A DNA stretch of 64,000 nucleotides from Pelomonas nitida. Its GTDB lineage: Bacteria; Pseudomonadota; Gammaproteobacteria; Burkholderiales; Burkholderiaceae_C. How positions within the stretch are numbered: position 1 is the stretch's first letter; each line of letters begins with the position of its first letter. The stretch covers positions 307,356 through 371,355 of the forward strand of contig NZ_JBIGIA010000003.1 in assembly GCF_043555975.1 (NCBI RefSeq), written 5' to 3'. The notes under the pieces were generated by a model. That model did no database searches and was not told where the DNA came from. It was given only the letters and a program-made list of their open reading frames with translations. Below, piece by piece: positions 43,394 through 51,781 of this stretch. Both the position numbers and the translations under genes were made by a program.

Positions 43394-43771
43394 TCAGTGC
43401 GCCAGCCCGATCCACTCGCCGGCGGTCTGGTAGGCGTCGAACAGATCCAGCGCCAGGTCGCGCAGGCCCGGGTGGTCACTGCCCAGGCCATCGGTCAGCC
43501 GCTCATAGGCGTACTGGCGGTCATACAGCATGCGGGTGGGGTTGATCGCCAGGCCCGCATCGTTCATCAGCTGGCCAAAGCGAAGCAGATCGCGCGAACT
43601 GACGGGCCCGCCCGCAGCCCCGGCGACCGTCAGGCCCAGCGCACGGATGTCGCCCAGGTGAACGCCCGGCGCGATCTTCAGGCCGGTGTCCTGCTGGCGC
43701 GCATGGCCAGGATCGCCCAGGCCACGCGGCTCATCGGCGGGAACGGGGATCAGATGCAGCGGGATCAGCAT
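43394..43771 (-). CDS. conserved-looking hypothetical protein
   Basis: 125 residues, no signal peptide, no recognised domain. The C-terminal half is helical and acidic (LRDLALDLFDAYQTAGEWIG). Codon bias is typical of the genome, so it is probably real. It lies downstream of dcd on the same strand with a 215-bp gap holding nothing else but a GCTCCCC-T-GGGGAGC palindrome (43807-43821). The ribosome site is weak, so the start at 43771 is the least certain point. Confidence 0.55.
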   Translation of the reverse strand: MLIPLHLIPVPADEPRGLGDPGHARQQDTGLKIAPGVHLGDIRALGLTVAGAAGGPVSSRDLLRFGQLMNDAGLAINPTRMLYDRQYAYERLTDGLGSDHPGLRDLALDLFDAYQTAGEWIGLAH

Positions 43772-43986
43772 GACAGCACCGCCCGGCCGGCCGGCGTTGC
43801 AAACACGCTCCCCTGGGGAGCAGCGAACGGCGTGGGCGTGAGGGTTGTCATCTTGGCCTCGGCGAACTTCCGGCAGGTGCTGCCATGGTGCCGAGGCGTC
43901 GGCACGACAAAGGCCGGATAAAGGCCGAAAAGCCGGGGCTATCCGGCGCTGATGCGACGCCAGTTCACCCAGCAGCCACCGGCCGC

Positions 43987-44553
43987 TCAGGTCTTGGGCA
44001 GCGTGACGCCGACCTGCCCCTGGTATTTGCCGCCGCGGTCCTTGTAGCTGGTCTCGCAGACCTCGTCGCTCTCGAAGAACAGCACCTGCGCGCAGCCCTC
44101 GCCCGCGTAGATCTTGGCGGGCAGCGGCGTCGTGTTGCTGAACTCCAGCGTCACATAGCCTTCCCACTCGGGCTCGAAAGGCGTCACGTTGACGATGATG
44201 CCGCAGCGCGCGTAGGTGCTCTTGCCCAGGCAGACGGTCAGTACGTTGCGCGGGATGCGGAAGTACTCCACCGTGCGCGCCAGCGCGAAGCTGTTGGGCG
44301 GGATGATGCAGACGTCCTTGTTGATGTCGACGAAGCTGTTCTCGTCGAAGTTCTTCGGGTCCACCACGGTGCTGTGGATGTTGGTGAAGACCTTGAACTC
44401 GGGCGCGCAGCGGATGTCGTAGCCGTAGCTGCTGGTGCCGTAGCTGACGATCTTGCGGCCGTTGTGCTCGCGGATCTGGCCGGGCTCGAACGGGTCGATC
44501 ATGCCGTGCTGCTCGGCCATGCGGCGAATCCACTTGTCGCTCTTGATGCTCAT
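43987..44553 (-). CDS. dcd: dCTP deaminase
   Basis: 188 aa. Deaminates dCTP to dUTP, feeding thymidylate synthesis. Homotrimeric dUTPase-fold enzyme; motifs include SIKSDKWIRRMA, SYGTSSYGYDIR, the conserved GKSTYARCGI with the catalytic-loop Arg, VTLEFSNTTPLPAKIYA with the catalytic Glu, and KYQGQVGVTLPK at the C-terminus that closes over the nucleotide. Full length. Confidence 0.96.
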   Translation of the reverse strand: MSIKSDKWIRRMAEQHGMIDPFEPGQIREHNGRKIVSYGTSSYGYDIRCAPEFKVFTNIHSTVVDPKNFDENSFVDINKDVCIIPPNSFALARTVEYFRIPRNVLTVCLGKSTYARCGIIVNVTPFEPEWEGYVTLEFSNTTPLPAKIYAGEGCAQVLFFESDEVCETSYKDRGGKYQGQVGVTLPKT

Positions 44554-44601
44554 TTCGGTCCTCTCATTGATCTGTGGGTGGCCGGGCGCGCGGCGCGCGC
44601 C

Positions 44602-46638
44602 TCAACGGGCCACCTCGGCCGCCGGCACGAACGGCCGCACGCCCATGGCCTGGTAGAGCGCCGCCGGCGACAGCGCCCGCGTCTGGCCGCCTTGCCCCTG
44701 GAACACCAGTGCCACGCGGCGCAGCGCGCGGATGTCGGCCACGGGGTCGCCCTCGACGAGCAGCAGGTCGGCCCGCTTGCCGCGCTCGATGCTGCCGATC
44801 TCGGTCAGCCGGTCGCTGTATTTCGCGCCATTCCAGGTGGCGATCTTCAACGCCTGCGCGGCCGGGATGCCGGCCTGCACGTACAGCTCCAGCTCGCGCT
44901 GCAGGCCGAAGCCGGCAGTGGCGTCGGTGCCAGCGACGATCGGGATGCCCGCCGCGTGCATGCGGCGCAGCAGTTCCATCATGACCTGCCAGCTCGCGCC
45001 CCAGCGCCGCGCCTTCACGTCGTCCATGTCCACCTCGGCCGACAGCAGCGCGCGCTGCAGCACGGCCGGCAGGTGGCCCGACACCATCGCATAGCTGGGG
45101 TTGGGCTGGCCCTGACGCTGCGTGTACTGGCCTTCGAAGGCGGTCATCGTCGGGTCGACGACGGTGCCGCGCTGCTTCAGCAGCGCGATGAAGTCGCGGG
45201 TGCGCAGGTCGTTGAGCTTCAGGTCGGCAGCCTTGTCGCCCACCAGGTTGAAGCGCAGCAGCGTGCGCGTGTCGTCGGTCTTGCTGACGAGGAAGTTCAG
45301 CGTGACCTGGTTGATGTGGTGCAGTTCGTCGTAGCCCGCCTCCACCGCCTCGCGCGCCGTCATGAAAGCGGGCACATGCCCGCCGGTGCGCAGGCCAAGC
45401 TCTCGGGCGTGCGCCACCATGGGCTTCACCCACTCGGGGCGAATGGAGTTGTAAAGCTTGAGCTGCCGATAGCCGTGAGCGGCATACCAGTCGATGGCGG
45501 CCAGCGCTTCGGGCAGGCTGTCGGCGACGAAGTCAGCCTGCGACGAGAACGGGCTCTTGCCTTCGATGAAGCCGTTGGCCGCGATGCGCGTGCCCAGCAG
45601 CTCGCCCCGCTCGATGCGCTCGCGCAGGTCGGCCAGCATCGCGTTGCTGTTGCCCACATCGCGCACCGCCGTCACGCCGGCCGCGAGGTTCAGCAGCATG
45701 TCCAGCAGCGTCACGTGGGCATGCATGTCCACCAGGCCCGGCAACAGCGTGCGCCCCTGGCCGCTGATGCGCTGCGCCGGCGCCGCGCCCGCCAGGCTGC
45801 CGGGCTTGGCGATCGATGCAATGCGGCCTTCGAACAGGTAGACGTCCGCCGGGCCGCGCAGCTGTGCGGCCTCGGCGTCGAACCAGCGCACGCCCTCGAT
45901 GACCGTCAGCCCCGGCAGCGGCTGCGGCAGCTCGCGGGCCAGGCGCTTCAGCCGCTCCAGCTGCGCCACCTTCTGCGCGTCTTCCAGGCGCTCCACCTGC
46001 CCCTCGAAGCCCTGCAGCAGCGTGCCGCCCCAGCCGGGAAAGACCTGCGCAAACAGCGCGTGCGTGTCTTCCCGCAGCCACAGGTAGACCGGCTCCAGAT
46101 CCAGCCCGTCGATGGCGTAGAGCCCGACGTCAAACGGCTGGCCCGGAAGGTCGAAGGTCCGCACCCGCTCGACGGCCAGGCGCCCCACCGGCAGCGCCTC
46201 GGCCCGCACGGCCTGCGCCGCCAGCAGGCCGCGCACCAGCCGCGCCGCCCAGGCCGGGCTGGACTCCACCGGCAGGTACACCGCATCGCGCGCCACGCCG
46301 GCACGTTCACCGTGATCCACCGGCGAACGCCAGGCCACGCTGCCGTCGGCGCGGCGCTCGAACCGCTCATCGATGCGGGCGCCATAAGTCGCCACGCCTT
46401 CGTTGCGATAGGCCGTCAGCGTGCCGTCGGCGGCGAAGCTGGCCTGCTCCTTCTGGTCGGGCCCGCGGCCGTTGTTGCGGTAGCTGTAGTCCGTCGTCAG
46501 GCGCTCCGGGCGGTCGACCACGCGCAGGTGGCCGCACGGCGTCTTCACGCACAGCACGGTGTAGGCCACCGGCTCATCGGCCCGGGCAGCGCCGCCAGCC
46601 AGCAACGCGGCAGCGAACAGGGCGGGCAACAGCTTCAT
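44602..46638 (-). CDS. exported amidohydrolase with an extra N-terminal domain
   Basis: 678 aa with a signal peptide (AAALLAGGAARA/DEP). The C-terminal 430 residues form an amidohydrolase domain: GLVDMHAHV (first two metal His), a Lys in RQLKLYNS that could be the carbamylated ligand, GGHVPAF, DELHHINQ and VAGTDATAG (metal Asp). It ends with the usual KRADLLLVEGDPVADI. Residues 25-245 form an extra domain with many Tyr/Arg and a YTVLCVKTPCG Cys pair, which I do not recognise. Substrate unknown; related enzymes include imidazolonepropionase-like and prolidase-like periplasmic hydrolases. Confidence 0.85.
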   Translation of the reverse strand: MKLLPALFAAALLAGGAARADEPVAYTVLCVKTPCGHLRVVDRPERLTTDYSYRNNGRGPDQKEQASFAADGTLTAYRNEGVATYGARIDERFERRADGSVAWRSPVDHGERAGVARDAVYLPVESSPAWAARLVRGLLAAQAVRAEALPVGRLAVERVRTFDLPGQPFDVGLYAIDGLDLEPVYLWLREDTHALFAQVFPGWGGTLLQGFEGQVERLEDAQKVAQLERLKRLARELPQPLPGLTVIEGVRWFDAEAAQLRGPADVYLFEGRIASIAKPGSLAGAAPAQRISGQGRTLLPGLVDMHAHVTLLDMLLNLAAGVTAVRDVGNSNAMLADLRERIERGELLGTRIAANGFIEGKSPFSSQADFVADSLPEALAAIDWYAAHGYRQLKLYNSIRPEWVKPMVAHARELGLRTGGHVPAFMTAREAVEAGYDELHHINQVTLNFLVSKTDDTRTLLRFNLVGDKAADLKLNDLRTRDFIALLKQRGTVVDPTMTAFEGQYTQRQGQPNPSYAMVSGHLPAVLQRALLSAEVDMDDVKARRWGASWQVMMELLRRMHAAGIPIVAGTDATAGFGLQRELELYVQAGIPAAQALKIATWNGAKYSDRLTEIGSIERGKRADLLLVEGDPVADIRALRRVALVFQGQGGQTRALSPAALYQAMGVRPFVPAAEVAR

Positions 46639-46672
46639 GGGCGGTCCTTGCTGACGTTGTGTTGCGCGGACT

Positions 46673-47155
46673 TTACTGACGCGGCCGACCGATGGACGCC
46701 ACGCCCTTGTTGGCCAGCATGTCGGCGCGCTCGTTGCCCGGGTCGCCGGCGTGGCCCTTCACCCAGCGCCACTCCACCGCGTGCAGCTTGCGCAGCGAAT
46801 CCAGGCGCTGCCACAGGTCGGCGTTCTTCACCGGCTTGCCGTCGGCCGTCTTCCAGCCGCGGCGTTGCCAGTTCGTGATCCATTCGGTGATGCCCTTGCG
46901 CACGTACTCGCTGTCCAGGTAGACGACCACGTCGCAACTGCGCTTGAGCGAGGCCAGTGCCTCGATGGGGGCAGTCAGCTCCATGCGGTTGTTCGTCGTC
47001 TCGCGCTCACCGCCGAACAGTTCCTTGTCGTGCCCGCCGCTGGACAGCCAGGCGCCCCAGCCGCCGGGGCCGGGGTTGCCCTTGCAGGCGCCGTCGGTGT
47101 AGATCGTGACCTGGGGCTTCTTGATGGCCAGCGCAGGCTTGGGTGTTTCAGTCAT
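46673..47155 (-). CDS. rnhA: ribonuclease HI
   Basis: 160 aa, degrades RNA in RNA/DNA hybrids. Catalytic residues are seen in order: Asp in YTDGACKGNPGPGGW, Glu in TTNNRMELTAP, Asp in LDSEYVRKG and Asp in PGNERADMLA. The basic handle region (NWQRRGWKTADGKPV) is present. The start at 47155 overlaps the stop of the upstream methyltransferase gene (ATGA). A short N-terminal leader precedes the core. Confidence 0.95.
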   Translation of the reverse strand: MTETPKPALAIKKPQVTIYTDGACKGNPGPGGWGAWLSSGGHDKELFGGERETTNNRMELTAPIEALASLKRSCDVVVYLDSEYVRKGITEWITNWQRRGWKTADGKPVKNADLWQRLDSLRKLHAVEWRWVKGHAGDPGNERADMLANKGVASIGRPRQ

Positions 47156-47901
47156 CGTTTCTTGTGATGGTTGTTCAATGCGACGGCCGGCGCCTTCTTG
47201 GCGGCCGCGCGCTGGTTTCTGGCTAGACCCACCAGGCGCATGCCATGCACGCGCTTGATGGCCTGGATGAAGTAGACGGCCCCCAGCACCGGCCACCAGC
47301 GCGAGCCCACACCCTCGACCCACTGCCAGCGGTCCAGCCAGGCCTGTGTGCGCAACGGCGGGCGGTAGATGCCGAAGCGCGCCGCCTCGACCTCGAAGCT
47401 CAGCAGCTTGAGCCAGTCGCGCAGCCGCCAGTAGCCGATGAACTCGCCCTGGCGCGGCAGATAGGGTTCGCGGCTGTGCCGCAGCCGGCCGACGTTCTGG
47501 CGCAGCCCCCACAGGCTGGCCGGGTTCAGGCCGAAGATGATGAGCCGCCCCTCGGGGCGCAACACCCGCTCCACCTCGCGCAGCAGCGCGTGTGCGTCGT
47601 CGGCCAGCTCCAGCGCGTGCGGCAGCAGCACCAGGTCCAGGCTGGCGCTCTCGAACGGCAGGGCGTCGAACTCGCAACGCAAGTCGGTGCCGGCCCGCCA
47701 GCGGTGCGGCATGCGGTTGGCCTGCAGGCCGTCGAGCTCGGGCATGCCCAGCTGCAAGGCATGGAAGCCGAACAGGTCGGCCACGGCCGCGTCCACCTGC
47801 GACTGCTCCCACGCCAGCAGGTGTTGCCCCGGCGGGGTCTGCAGCCAGGCGGCCAAATCTATACTCGGCCCTTTATCGGTGACGCCCACGTTGACGCTCA
47901 C
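47152..47901 (-). CDS. class I SAM-dependent methyltransferase
   Basis: 249 aa. Rossmann-type methyltransferase of the Methyltransf_11 type: the post-motif CEFDALPFESASLDLVLLPH and VERVLRPEGRLIIFG are typical, while the SAM-binding glycine motif (FHALQLGMPELDG) is unusually degenerate. This branch is conserved beside rnhA and gloB in proteobacteria, with no established substrate. Start: GTG at 47901, behind a GGAGA ribosome site, is preferred over TTG at 47925. Its start region overlaps the start of the divergent gloB gene. Confidence 0.82.
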   Translation of the reverse strand: MSVNVGVTDKGPSIDLAAWLQTPPGQHLLAWEQSQVDAAVADLFGFHALQLGMPELDGLQANRMPHRWRAGTDLRCEFDALPFESASLDLVLLPHALELADDAHALLREVERVLRPEGRLIIFGLNPASLWGLRQNVGRLRHSREPYLPRQGEFIGYWRLRDWLKLLSFEVEAARFGIYRPPLRTQAWLDRWQWVEGVGSRWWPVLGAVYFIQAIKRVHGMRLVGLARNQRAAAKKAPAVALNNHHKKR

Positions 47902-48673
47902 GCCTCTCTCCGCATTCGACGACAACTACCTCTGGCTGTTGGACAACGGCCGTGAGGCCCTGGTCGTCGATCCCGGCGATGCCGCACCGGTGGTCGCGGC
48001 GCTCGACGCCCGTGGCCTGACGCTGGCCGGCATTCTATTGACCCACCACCACGGCGATCACGTCGGCGGTGTCAATGCGCTGCGCGAGCGGCTGCAGGGC
48101 CCCGTCTACGGGCCGGCGCACGAAAAGATGCCCGAGCCGGTGCAGCGCCTGCGCGGCGGTGATGCCGTCGAGCTGCTGGGCCTGCGCTTGGCCGTGCTGG
48201 ACGTGCCGGGCCACACGGCCGGCCACATCGCCTACTTCGCCACCGTCCCCGGCGCCGACCCGCTGCTGTTCTGCGGCGACACGCTGTTCAGCGCCGGCTG
48301 CGGGCGGCTGTTCGAGGGCACGCCGGCGCAGATGCATGCCTCGCTGCAGGCCCTGGCCGCCCTGCCCCAGCAGACCCGCGTCTGCTGCGCCCACGAGTAC
48401 ACGCTGGCCAACCTGCGCTTCGCGCGCGAGGTGGACCCGGCCAACGCCGCCCTGGCCGCCTATGCCGGCTGGTGCGAGGCCGAGCGCGCCGCCGGCCGCC
48501 CGACGCTGCCCGGCCGCGTCGGCACCGAACGCCTGATCAACCCCTTCTTGCGCTGCGCGGAACCCGCGTTGTGCGACGCCGCCCGGCGCCATGCGCCCCT
48601 GAAACTCCCGGCCGTGCCCAGCCCGGTCGACGTCTTCGCGACGCTGCGCGAATGGAAGAACGGATTCCGATGA
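47891..48673 (+). CDS. gloB: hydroxyacylglutathione hydrolase (glyoxalase II)
   Basis: 260 aa metallo-beta-lactamase-fold enzyme that hydrolyses S-lactoylglutathione, completing methylglyoxal detoxification. The metal motif is LTHHHGDHVGG, with further ligands His in PGHTAGH, Asp in FCGDTLFSAGCGR and His in CAHEYTLANL. The TTG start at 47891 gives the family N-terminus TLTPLSAFDDNYLWLL and has GGTGA 8 nt upstream; GTG at 47879 is the alternative. The stop overlaps the mltD start (ATGA). Confidence 0.94.
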   Translation: MTLTPLSAFDDNYLWLLDNGREALVVDPGDAAPVVAALDARGLTLAGILLTHHHGDHVGGVNALRERLQGPVYGPAHEKMPEPVQRLRGGDAVELLGLRLAVLDVPGHTAGHIAYFATVPGADPLLFCGDTLFSAGCGRLFEGTPAQMHASLQALAALPQQTRVCCAHEYTLANLRFAREVDPANAALAAYAGWCEAERAAGRPTLPGRVGTERLINPFLRCAEPALCDAARRHAPLKLPAVPSPVDVFATLREWKNGFR

Positions 48674-50259
48674 CGCTGATCCATCGACTCTCGCCCCTGG
48701 CGATCTCGCTGCTGCTCACCGCCTGCGCCACCACCGCGCCCCCGACCGCCGAACCGGCGGCGCCCGCTGCGCTCCCCGCCCCGGCCGCCGAAACGCCGCC
48801 CACCGCCGCAGCCCCCGAGGCCGCCGCGTCCGCGCCCGTCCATGCCGCTGCCGCCAGCCTGCTGGAAGACAACCTGCGCCCGGGCGAGAAGATCGACCTC
48901 GACAGCCCCGAGGTGAACACCGACCTCTGGACCCGCCTGCGCGGCGGCCTGCAGCTGGAAGACCTGGACGACGACTGGGTCCGCAAGGCCGAAGCCTGGT
49001 ACAGCGCCCGCCCGGAGTACGTCGAGCGCATGACGTCGCGCGGCGGCCTCTATCTGTTTCACATCCTTGAAGAGGTCGAGAAGCGCGGCATGCCGGCCGA
49101 ACTGGCCCTGCTGCCTTTTGTCGAGAGCGCCTTCGTCACGCACGCCGTCTCCAGCGCCAAGGCCACCGGCATGTGGCAGTTCATGCCCGCCACGGGCCGC
49201 GACTTCGACCTGAAGCAGAACATCTTCCGCGACGACCGCCGCGACGTGCTGGCCTCCACACGCGCCGCGCTCGACTACCTGGGCCGCCTGAACAAGCAGT
49301 TCGGCGACTGGCATCTGGCGCTGGCCGCCTACAACTGGGGCCAGGGCAACGTGCAGAAGGCCATCGCGCGCAACCAGCGGCTCGGCCTGCCGACCGATTA
49401 CGCCAGCCTGAAGATGCCCGACGAGACGCGTTACTACGTGCCCAAGTTGCAGGCGGTCAAGAACATCGTGCTGGACCCGGACCGCTTCTCGCTGACGCTG
49501 CCACCGGTGGCCAACCACCCCTACTTCCTCAGCGTGAAGATCGAGCGCGACATCGACGTCTCGCTGGCGGCCCAACTGGCGGGCCTGTCGCTGGACACCT
49601 TCCAGCAGTTCAACCCGCAGATGAACAAGCCGGTCATCCTCGCCGCGGCAACGCAGCAGGTGCTGCTGCCCTACGACCAGGCCAGCGCCTTCGCCGAGAA
49701 CCTGGCCCGGCACGACGGCCCGCTGGCGACGTGGACGGCCTGGGTCGTGCCCAAGACCATGAGCCCCGGCGAGGCCGCCAAGCGCACGGGCATGGCGGAG
49801 TCCGCGCTGCGCGAAATCAACCGCATTCCGCCCAAGATGCTCGTGAAGGCCGGCTCCACGCTGCTGGTGCCGCGCGGCGAGCATGTGCACAACGACGTGT
49901 CCGAGCGCCTGGCCGACACCGCCAGCCTGAACCTCGCCCCGGATGGCCCGGCACTGCGCCGCGTCAGCCTCAGGGCCGGCAAGGCCGACACGGTGGCCAG
50001 CGTCGCCGCTCGCTACCGGGTCAGCGCCGGCCAGGTGGCGCAATGGAATCGGGTCGGCAGCGGCGCGCGCTTCAAGCCCGGCCAGGCCATCGTCGTCTAC
50101 ACGGCGGCGGCGGCGCCGACGCAGGCAGCACGCCGCGCGTCGACGCGTGCGACCGCCGTCGCCAAGAGCACGCGCAATTCGCGCCCCGTCAAGGTGGCAG
50201 CCAAGCCGGCCGCCAAGGGGCGCGGCGGCCGCAACGTCGTCACGGCCGCCAACCCCTGA
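48670..50259 (+). CDS. mltD: membrane-bound lytic murein transglycosylase D
   Basis: 529 aa lipoprotein (lipobox LLTAC) with an Ala/Pro-rich linker to about residue 65. The SLT domain contains the catalytic Glu in LLPFVESAF and the motifs AKATGMWQFMPATGRDF and AAYNWGQGNV. A LysM-like module lies near the C-terminus (VASVAARYRVSAGQVAQWN) and the tail is basic and Ala-rich. It cleaves peptidoglycan without hydrolysis. Coupled to gloB by a 4-nt overlap, as in enteric bacteria. Confidence 0.94.
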   Translation: MTLIHRLSPLAISLLLTACATTAPPTAEPAAPAALPAPAAETPPTAAAPEAAASAPVHAAAASLLEDNLRPGEKIDLDSPEVNTDLWTRLRGGLQLEDLDDDWVRKAEAWYSARPEYVERMTSRGGLYLFHILEEVEKRGMPAELALLPFVESAFVTHAVSSAKATGMWQFMPATGRDFDLKQNIFRDDRRDVLASTRAALDYLGRLNKQFGDWHLALAAYNWGQGNVQKAIARNQRLGLPTDYASLKMPDETRYYVPKLQAVKNIVLDPDRFSLTLPPVANHPYFLSVKIERDIDVSLAAQLAGLSLDTFQQFNPQMNKPVILAAATQQVLLPYDQASAFAENLARHDGPLATWTAWVVPKTMSPGEAAKRTGMAESALREINRIPPKMLVKAGSTLLVPRGEHVHNDVSERLADTASLNLAPDGPALRRVSLRAGKADTVASVAARYRVSAGQVAQWNRVGSGARFKPGQAIVVYTAAAAPTQAARRASTRATAVAKSTRNSRPVKVAAKPAAKGRGGRNVVTAANP

Positions 50260-50263
50260 CGCG

Positions 50264-50656
50264 TCAACGCACGAAGAACAGCGCCACGCTGAGGCCGGCG
50301 CCCGTCATCCAGAGCAGCGAGCGCAGCGACGCCTGGTCCGCCAGGTAGAGCCCGATATAGGCCGCCCGCGCGACGATGAAGCCGGCGGCCAGCGCATCCA
50401 CGGTGGCCTGCGCGGCCTGGTGCTGGTGGGCCACGAACAAACCCGCCAGGAACACCGGCAGCGCCTCCCAGCTGTTGGCCTGGGCGGCGTTGGCCCGCGC
50501 CTGCCAGCCCTCCTGCCGCGCCAGCCACTCGCGCGGCGCATGGTTGTCGAAACCACCGTCGCGGCGGCGCTTGCCAAAGCCGCGCGACTTGGCGAGCGCC
50601 GCGCACACGACGGGCAGCCCGCAGGCGAGCAGCAGGCAGAGTTGGGCGATGGTCAT
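50264..50656 (-). CDS. MAPEG family membrane protein
   Basis: 130 aa with four predicted membrane helices (starting IAQLCLLLACGLPVVCAALA). The MAPEG signature is seen as the loop NHAPREWLARQEGWQARANAAQANSWEALPVF, in which the Arg-Ala-x-x-Ala-x-x-Asn-x-x-Glu pattern is typical (bacterial inner-membrane relatives of microsomal glutathione transferases). Function in bacteria is unknown. It converges with mltD, 4 bp away. Confidence 0.88.
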   Translation of the reverse strand: MTIAQLCLLLACGLPVVCAALAKSRGFGKRRRDGGFDNHAPREWLARQEGWQARANAAQANSWEALPVFLAGLFVAHQHQAAQATVDALAAGFIVARAAYIGLYLADQASLRSLLWMTGAGLSVALFFVR

Positions 50657-50719
50657 CAGCAGTCCTTTGACATCGGGTGAGGCGCCAGACCGGCGCCGAA
50701 AGGGGCGGCCGCGGCCGGA

Positions 50720-51301
50720 TCAGCGCCGATCGCTCAGCGCATGGGCGATGGTGCCCAGGTCCACGTATTCCAGCTCGCTGCCCACCGGCACGCCGCGTGC
50801 CAGCCGCGTCGCCTTGATGCCGCGCACCTTCAGCGCCTCGGCCAGCACATGGGCCGTGGCCTCGCCCTCGGCGGTGAAGCTGGTGGCGAGGATGACCTCC
50901 TCGACACCGTCCTCCGCCGCACGCGCCAGCAACTCGGCGGCACCGATCTGCCGCGTGCCCACGCCGTCCAGCGGCGACAGGCGCCCCAGCAACACGAAGT
51001 AGTAGCCGCGGTAAGAGGCCGTGCGCTCCAGCGCGGCCTGGTCGGCGGGTGTCTCGACGACGCACAGCAAGCGGCCGTCACGGCCGGCGTCGGCACAGAT
51101 GTCGCAGACCGGCGTCTCGCTGAACGTGTGGCAGCGCTCACAGTGCCGGATGTGCTCGCCGGCGGCGGTCAGCGCCTCGGCCAGCCGCGGCATGGCCAGC
51201 CGGTCATGCTGCAGCAGGTGATAGGCCATGCGCTGCGCCGACTTCTGCCCTACGCCGGGCAGGCGCTTGAGCGCATCAACAAGCGTATCCAGAGCGTTCA
51301 A
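50720..51301 (-). CDS. recR: recombination mediator RecR
   Basis: 193 aa, acts with RecF/RecO to load RecA at gaps. N-terminal HhH (LKRLPGVGQKSAQRMAYHLL), a zinc finger CERCHTFSETPVCDICAD, and a Toprim domain starting LLCVVETPADQAALER with GRLSPLDGVG. Full length. Same-strand order dnaX-ybaB-recR is classical. The 136-bp gap after ybaB contains a hairpin with arms GGGATCG / CGATCCC (51324-51349). Confidence 0.96.
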   Translation of the reverse strand: MNALDTLVDALKRLPGVGQKSAQRMAYHLLQHDRLAMPRLAEALTAAGEHIRHCERCHTFSETPVCDICADAGRDGRLLCVVETPADQAALERTASYRGYYFVLLGRLSPLDGVGTRQIGAAELLARAAEDGVEEVILATSFTAEGEATAHVLAEALKVRGIKATRLARGVPVGSELEYVDLGTIAHALSDRR

Positions 51302-51437
51302 GGCGAGGTCGCGCAGTCATCCAGGGATCGCCGCCGCAGGCGCGATCCCGTCAAGCAGCAGCCGTCGAACTGGCTTTGCCAGGCCACCGGCTGCGCCACC
51401 TTGCGGGAGAGGCGCGAAACGCCTCGGCGGTGGGCCA

Positions 51438-51764
51438 TCAAAACGGGAACTTCATCCCCGGCGGCAGCGGCATGCCGGCCGTCAGCTTGCCCATGCGCTC
51501 GGCGCTGGTGGCCTCGGCGCGGCGGGCGGCGTCGTTGAAGGCAGCGGCGACGAGGTCTTCCAGCATGTCCTTGTCATCCGCCAGCAGGCTGGGGTCGATG
51601 GTGACACGACGCACCTCGTTGCGGCAGGTCATCAGCACCTTGACCAGGCCGGCCCCGCTCTGCCCTTCGACCTCGACGTTGCCGAGTTCTTCCTGCGCCT
51701 TCTTCAGGTTGTCCTGCATCGCCTGGGCTTGCTTCATCAAGCCGGCGAGTTGGCCTTTCATCAT
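51438..51764 (-). CDS. ybaB: YbaB/EbfC nucleoid-associated protein
   Basis: 108 aa DNA-binding protein that forms tweezer-like dimers. MMKGQLAGLMKQAQAMQDNL at the N-terminus, then VEVEGQSGAGLVKVLMTCRN and LLADDKDMLEDLVAAAFNDA, all characteristic. It starts 17 bp after the dnaX stop, forming the usual dnaX-ybaB-recR operon. Confidence 0.96.
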   Translation of the reverse strand: MMKGQLAGLMKQAQAMQDNLKKAQEELGNVEVEGQSGAGLVKVLMTCRNEVRRVTIDPSLLADDKDMLEDLVAAAFNDAARRAEATSAERMGKLTAGMPLPPGMKFPF

Positions 51765-51781
51765 GATCGTGTCCTTGTTGC

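Noticed and set aside
41436..43433. Long plus-strand open frame (665 codons) opposite the S46 peptidase
   Set aside because: Antisense shadow of a clearly identified peptidase with all catalytic motifs.
43807..43821. GCTCCCC-T-GGGGAGC as terminator of dcd
   Set aside because: The loop is a single base and no T-run follows, so it cannot fold as a usual terminator.
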